Positions 6,312 through 9,131 of a stretch of 9,131 nucleotides of DNA are shown one piece after another. The notes under the pieces are model-generated. The model saw only the letters and a list, made by a program, of their open reading frames with translations. It did no database searches and was not told the DNA's origin. The DNA lies in assembly GCA_007126465.1 (NCBI GenBank), contig SLBE01000166.1, positions 1-9,131 of the forward strand, in the 5' to 3' direction. Source of the DNA: Syntrophomonadaceae bacterium. GTDB lineage: Bacteria; Bacillota; Dethiobacteria; DTU022. Made by a program: the position numbers and the translations under genes. The stretch's first letter is position 1. Each line of letters begins with the position of its first letter.

Positions 6312-6557
6312 TTCTATAGAAAGGCATATTAGCTCGCAAAGTATAACTAATTGTGATCCAGCCATTGCATAGTTGGATCCTAATTTTGCACGCAGCGATC
6401 AGAGAGCGAAGGCTTTCTATAACGATAGAAAAAGAGTAACCCAGGCATAAGGTTGAAGCTAAGCCGCTGCAGTTCCAGCCTAAACGATTAGCGAGCGCAG
6501 TTTCTTCAACAGATAACAGCAATAGAGTATGGCCAAGTAGATTGGAATTTTAGCTTG
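6312..6557. other. Gene-free stretch with several hairpins
   Basis: I see no gene here. Plus-strand frames are broken by stops, and a 73-codon minus frame (6301-6522) has no recognisable family. Several hairpins are visible. TATAGAAAG (6315-6323) pairs perfectly with CTTTCTATA (6413-6421). GATCCA (6355-6360) pairs with TGGATC (6374-6379) inside it in nearly the same register. TTTCTAT (6414-6420) can instead pair with ATAGAAA (6425-6431) across a 4-base loop. GTTGAAG (6452-6458) pairs with CTTCAAC (6504-6510), enclosing GCTAA/TTAGC. This may be a structured RNA or decayed mobile DNA; I cannot tell which. Confidence 0.4.
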
Positions 6558-6601
6558 AAAAATAATTTAAGGGCGCTTCCCACTCTTGATAGGAAGCGCC
6601 C
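6558..6601 (-). terminator. Intrinsic terminator after the SDR gene
   Basis: Read on the minus strand, GGGCGCTTCC and GGAAGCGCCC form a perfect 10-bp GC-rich stem (6592-6601 with 6571-6580) around an 11-base loop. TTAAATTATTTTT follows. It sits 31 bases after the stop of the SDR gene and ends the SCP2-SDR transcript. Confidence 0.85.
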
Positions 6602-6632
6602 GAATTAGTGCTGATAATATGAAGCTGTACAG

Positions 6633-7460
6633 TTAAAAGGTAAATAGCTCAATTCCGCCGGAAACATTCAACTCGACGCCAGTAATATACCTGGCTTCAT
6701 CAGTAGCCAGGAAAACAATAGCATGAGCGATATCTTCCGGTTCGCCAGGTTTGCGGAAAGCTGTGCGGGCAATCATTCTTTCATTCATTTTTGGGTTGCC
6801 GCTCTTCCAGGCTTCTGTTCCGATAATTCCGGGAACAATGGCATTGCAGGTTATGTTATGACGGGCTCCCTCCAGGGCCAGACTTTTTGTCAGGCCGATT
6901 ACCCCGGCCTTAGTTGAAGAGTAGCTGGCCTGTCCGAAACCTCCGAGGGTCCCCGCTACTGAAGCCATATTGATGATTCGGCCCCACTGCTGCTCTTTCA
7001 TGACCGGCCATACCGCTTTTGCGCAGTTATAAGCGCCTGTGAGGTTAATATTCAGATCCCTTTCCCAGAGCTCATCATACTGATTCTCAATAGTTGCGAC
7101 ATGGTCAAGGGTTGCGGCATTGTTAACCAAAATATCAATTCGCCCGAATTCTTCCCTGGCTTTCGCAATAACTTCTTTTACCTGCTGCCTGTCGGTAACA
7201 TCCATTTTGTAGGCAGCAGATCTGCGGTTCAGTTTCTGAATCTCGGCTGCAGTTTGTTCTGTATAGACAACTCCCTGGCTCTTCATAGACTGGGCCAGGG
7301 GGCCATATTTATCAGTGCTATTGCCTGATTGATCGCTTTCCAGCAGGATGTCCGTAATTATGACATCTGCGCCTGCCCTGGCCAGGGCCAGTGCATCTGC
7401 TCTGCCCAGGCCGCGTGATCCGCCGGTTACCAGGGCAACTTTTCCCTCAAGACTAAACAT
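6633..7460 (-). CDS. Short-chain dehydrogenase/reductase (SDR), NAD(H)-type, with extended beta2 loop
   Basis: A classical SDR of 275 residues. It has the Rossmann motif TGGSRGLG (12-19), NNAA (113-116), Asn139 in NLTG, Ser167 in NMASVAG and the YSSTK motif (Tyr180, Lys184). The full Asn-Ser-Tyr-Lys catalytic set is therefore intact. Asp37 at the end of the second strand favours NAD(H) over NADP(H). Between strand 2 and DVTD (87-90) there is an insertion of about 30 residues (about 39-68) that ordinary FabG-like SDRs lack. The substrate is unknown; 3-hydroxyacyl thioesters or secondary alcohols are typical for the class. The ATG at 7460 gives the normal MFSLEGKVALVTGG start, with AGGGG upstream at a slightly long spacing. 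It lies 28 bases after the SCP2 gene and probably shares its transcript, which suggests a lipophilic substrate. Confidence 0.9.
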   Translation of the reverse strand: MFSLEGKVALVTGGSRGLGRADALALARAGADVIITDILLESDQSGNSTDKYGPLAQSMKSQGVVYTEQTAAEIQKLNRRSAAYKMDVTDRQQVKEVIAKAREEFGRIDILVNNAATLDHVATIENQYDELWERDLNINLTGAYNCAKAVWPVMKEQQWGRIINMASVAGTLGGFGQASYSSTKAGVIGLTKSLALEGARHNITCNAIVPGIIGTEAWKSGNPKMNERMIARTAFRKPGEPEDIAHAIVFLATDEARYITGVELNVSGGIELFTF

Positions 7461-7488
7461 GGGTTTACAACCCCTTTTGAGTCTTTAT

Positions 7489-7815
7489 TTAACCAAGCAG
7501 GCTCTGCAGTTTCATCGCCAGGGACATATCGCCTTTTACTTTAAGCTTGCCGGCCATAAATGCTGAAGTTGCGTTTAACTTGCCATCCAGCATTGCATCA
7601 AAGTCTTCTGCTGCCATGGAAATTGTAATGTTCGGGCTGTCATGTGCTTCCTCGACAACTGTTGCTTTGCCGTCATCAACATTAACATGAAATACTCCGC
7701 CGTTGTCTCCGGAAAGGTCAAATTGATATACTGCAGAAACCCCTTTCAGTTTCGATTCATCTGCAGCTTCAATCTTCCCATTCAACTTATCTAATAATCC
7801 TTTAAAGTCTGCCAT
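7489..7815 (-). CDS. Small SCP2 sterol-carrier-domain protein
   Basis: The 108 residues form one complete SCP2-like domain, a fold with a hydrophobic tunnel that binds fatty acids, acyl-CoA, sterols or similar lipids. Visible features are AVYQFDLSG (28-36), VFHVNVDDGKATV (41-53), SPNITISMAAEDFDAMLDGKL (about 60-80) and the C-terminal helix segment AFMAGKLKVKGDMSLAMKL (85-103). The AFMxGKLKxKGDMxLAMKL pattern is typical of bacterial stand-alone SCP2 proteins. There is no signal peptide or membrane segment, so it should be cytoplasmic. AAGGAGG lies 10 bases upstream of the ATG, and a sigma-A-like promoter lies further up. It is the first gene of a two-gene unit with the SDR. A binding or carrier role for a hydrophobic SDR substrate is an inference from adjacency; no catalytic residues are expected. 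Confidence 0.92.
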   Translation of the reverse strand: MADFKGLLDKLNGKIEAADESKLKGVSAVYQFDLSGDNGGVFHVNVDDGKATVVEEAHDSPNITISMAAEDFDAMLDGKLNATSAFMAGKLKVKGDMSLAMKLQSLLG

Positions 7816-7947
7816 TAAATTTACGCCTCCTTAAAGATTTTTGGTAATAAGTTACTTTTCCAAAAAGAATTTTTCCTGTCGAAAAAGCGATCCCCCTTTC
7901 TCACTGTAAATTGCTTAAACAGGTGAATTATTACTATTGTAAAGTAT

Positions 7948-7976
7948 ATTATAATGCATAAACTATCTTTTGTCAT
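7948..7976 (-). promoter_or_regulatory. Sigma-A-like promoter of the SCP2-SDR operon
   Basis: On the minus strand, ATGACA (7976-7971) is followed by a 17-base spacer and a perfect TATAAT (7953-7948). The expected start near 7941 leaves an unusually long leader of about 125 bases before the SCP2 ATG. That leader contains only a weak hairpin (TTTTTC/GAAAAA around 7871-7887). Confidence 0.7.
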
Positions 7977-8049
7977 TATATTTTTGTGACTACTCAGTCT
8001 TGAGCCATTATTATATAAAATATTCAGTTGTTTCTTAGATTGATCCGGT

Positions 8050-8078
8050 TTGACGGGGCTGTTCCGGCGGGATAGAAT
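8050..8078 (+). promoter_or_regulatory. Sigma-A promoter of rsmA
   Basis: TTGACG (8050-8055), a 17-base spacer and TAGAAT (8073-8078) each match the consensus at 5 of 6 positions. A start near 8085 gives a leader of about 30 bases. It diverges from the SCP2 promoter about 75 bases away. Confidence 0.75.
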
Positions 8079-8096
8079 TGTATGTGTCAGGATATT

Positions 8097-8104
8097 GAGG
8101 AGGA
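8097..8104 (+). promoter_or_regulatory. Ribosome binding site that decides the rsmA start
   Basis: GAGGAGGA ends one base before or at the edge of the TTG at 8105, which is too close for initiation. It lies about 10 bases before the next in-frame TTG at 8114, which is therefore preferred. Confidence 0.65.
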
Positions 8105-8113
8105 TTGCCGGTC

Positions 8114-8995
8114 TTGAAAGAACATCCCAACCTTACATCGCCACGAGAAGTGGTAGCTCTATTTGAAAAGTATGGCTTGCAGCCCAATAAGCGTCTGGGT
8201 CAAAACTTTCTAATAGACGGTAATACTGCACGCAATATTATTTCAGCACTGGAATTGAGCCCTGGTGATGCTGTTATTGAAGTTGGCCCGGGTGCCGGTG
8301 CACTAACAATATTAGTTGCGCGGCAGGAAGTTGACGCCATCGCCCTCGAAATAGACCGTGGGCTGGCCGGCATGCTTAAATCAATTCTCGAACCCTGGCC
8401 GAATGTTAAAGTAATTAACAGGGATACTCTTGATGTCAACTGGGCTGACTTGATCGGCGAATATTTTGGGTCAGGCCGGAGTATTAAACTTATATCTAAC
8501 CTGCCCTATGTGATATCAGGACCGTTTATGTATTCGCTCTTTGAGGCACGATTTCCGTTTAATTCTGCTGTTCTGATGTTTCAAAAGGAAGTGGCCCGCC
8601 GCCTGGTTGCTCTTCCCGGTGATAGTAATTATGGTGCATTATCGGTATTATGCCACTACTATACTTACGGCAAGATCCTTTTTAATGTGCCTCAAACCGT
8701 TTTCTGGCCCCGCCCGACTATTGATTCTGCAGTTTTAAGGCTTACACCCCGTCCGGGAGTGTTGTCAGCTGGGGAAGAAAAATTGATGTGGAAGATAGTC
8801 CAGGGAGTTTTTCAACAGAGGCGTAAAACTATACATAACAACTTATCCAGGGTTTTTTCTGATTACCCGGGGTTAAGTTCAGCGCTCCTGGAAACAGCCT
8901 GCATTGAGCCAGGCAAACGCCCGGAAGATCTAACAGCTGGGCAGTTTGCAAAGCTTGCTGCTTTAGCTTATAATTACATCAATAAACCAAGCTGA
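8114..8995 (+). CDS. rsmA: 16S rRNA (adenine-N6,N6)-dimethyltransferase RsmA (KsgA)
   Basis: Dimethylates two adjacent adenines in the 3'-terminal hairpin of 16S rRNA using S-adenosylmethionine, a late step of 30S maturation. Loss in other bacteria gives kasugamycin resistance. The 293-residue product shows GQNFLID (about 29-35), SAM motif I VIEVGPGAGALT (54-65), the acidic LEIDR after strand 2, and the catalytic NLPY (129-132). Next come FQKEVARRLVALPGDSNYGALSV and PRPTIDSAVLRL, then the C-terminal QQRRKTIHNNL, all characteristic of the family. TTG at 8114 is chosen because of the ribosome-site spacing; TTG at 8105 would add three residues. The gene has its own promoter. In B. subtilis rnmV (RNase M5) precedes ksgA, but here the divergent SCP2-SDR operon does. 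Confidence 0.96.
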   Translation: MKEHPNLTSPREVVALFEKYGLQPNKRLGQNFLIDGNTARNIISALELSPGDAVIEVGPGAGALTILVARQEVDAIALEIDRGLAGMLKSILEPWPNVKVINRDTLDVNWADLIGEYFGSGRSIKLISNLPYVISGPFMYSLFEARFPFNSAVLMFQKEVARRLVALPGDSNYGALSVLCHYYTYGKILFNVPQTVFWPRPTIDSAVLRLTPRPGVLSAGEEKLMWKIVQGVFQQRRKTIHNNLSRVFSDYPGLSSALLETACIEPGKRPEDLTAGQFAKLAALAYNYINKPS

Positions 8996-9010
8996 AAGGT
9001 CGCATGGACG

Positions 9011-9131
9011 ATGCTTTTCACAAGTCCGTCAAGAGGCCAGGTTTCATTTGATGAAATGTTTGAAGACCTGGGAAAGTATACCAACGAATACCCGGATGAA
9101 TCATATAAGCTGATTATTGGCACTGATTCCC
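9011..9131 (+). CDS. YkuK-like (DUF458, RNase H-like) protein, N-terminal part (cut by window end)
   Basis: Forty codons are visible before the window ends. They begin MLFTSPSRGQVSFDEMFEDL and end SYKLIIGTDS. This resembles the start of the DUF458/YkuK family, small proteins predicted to have an RNase H-like fold. In these the Asp of the GTDS motif would be the first acidic active-site residue. The ATG at 9011 has AAAGGT about 10 bases upstream and lies 15 bases after the rsmA stop, so it is probably co-transcribed with rsmA. In B. subtilis yabG and veg follow ksgA instead. The family call rests on a short segment and is moderately secure; the function of the family is not established. Confidence 0.7.
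   Translation, partial: MLFTSPSRGQVSFDEMFEDLGKYTNEYPDESYKLIIGTDS

Noticed and set aside
6301..6522. 73-codon minus-strand ORF in the gap after tatD
   Set aside because: It has no ribosome site and no recognisable family, the composition is odd, and it overlaps the palindromic repeat. It is most likely a chance ORF.
6068..6632. Decayed transposase in the gap after tatD
   Set aside because: Short open stretches (for example about 6109-6236 on plus) contain no transposase motif and stop codons are frequent in all frames. No terminal repeats with a target duplication are evident.

Overview
The window looks like chromosomal DNA of a low- to mid-GC Firmicute, most likely an anaerobic member of the Clostridia. 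The basis is gene order plus protein sequence. Bacillus subtilis carries tmk, holB, yaaT (ricT), abrB, metS, yabD (tatD) and ksgA (rsmA) in this order near the origin, and the same order appears here. The AbrB protein is of the zinc-knuckle type common in clostridia. Shine-Dalgarno sites are strong, and several genes appear to start with TTG.

Layout, left to right. (1) 2-271: the 3' end of guaB (IMP dehydrogenase), closed by a near-perfect intrinsic terminator at 318-345. (2) 383-2785: a tightly overlapping forward operon tmk-holB-ricT (dTMP kinase, DNA polymerase III delta', and a RicAFT/PSP1 protein), closed by a palindromic terminator at 2787-2816 that can also serve the converging abrB. 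(3) 2846-3324: abrB on the minus strand and a divergent control region with a well-formed sigma-A promoter for each side. (4) 3325-6067: metG-tatD, one base apart, with a terminator at 6141-6173. (5) 6068-6632: about 565 bp without a credible gene. It holds a large imperfect inverted repeat (6102-6311), a second set of hairpins (6312-6435) and a minus-strand terminator (6558-6601). (6) 6633-7815: a minus-strand pair encoding a small SCP2 sterol-carrier-like protein followed by a short-chain dehydrogenase. (7) 7816-8113: a second divergent promoter region. (8) 8114-9131: rsmA followed closely by the start of a YkuK-like (DUF458) gene cut by the window end.

Functionally, most of the window is housekeeping: guanine nucleotide and dTTP supply, replication clamp loading, mRNA maturation and sporulation control, methionyl-tRNA charging, a TatD-family metal-dependent DNase, and 16S rRNA dimethylation. 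The accessory part is the SCP2-SDR pair with its neighbouring palindromic DNA. It sits between tatD and rsmA, where many Firmicutes carry rpfB/yabE and rnmV. The darA(yaaQ)-yaaR genes between tmk and holB, and the yabA-yazA-rsmI genes between ricT and abrB, are also absent compared with B. subtilis. I see no CRISPR array, tRNA, rRNA, complete insertion sequence or phage gene. The most unusual item is the roughly 210-bp inverted repeat, whose nature (MITE-like element, structured RNA or decayed element) cannot be settled from this sequence alone.
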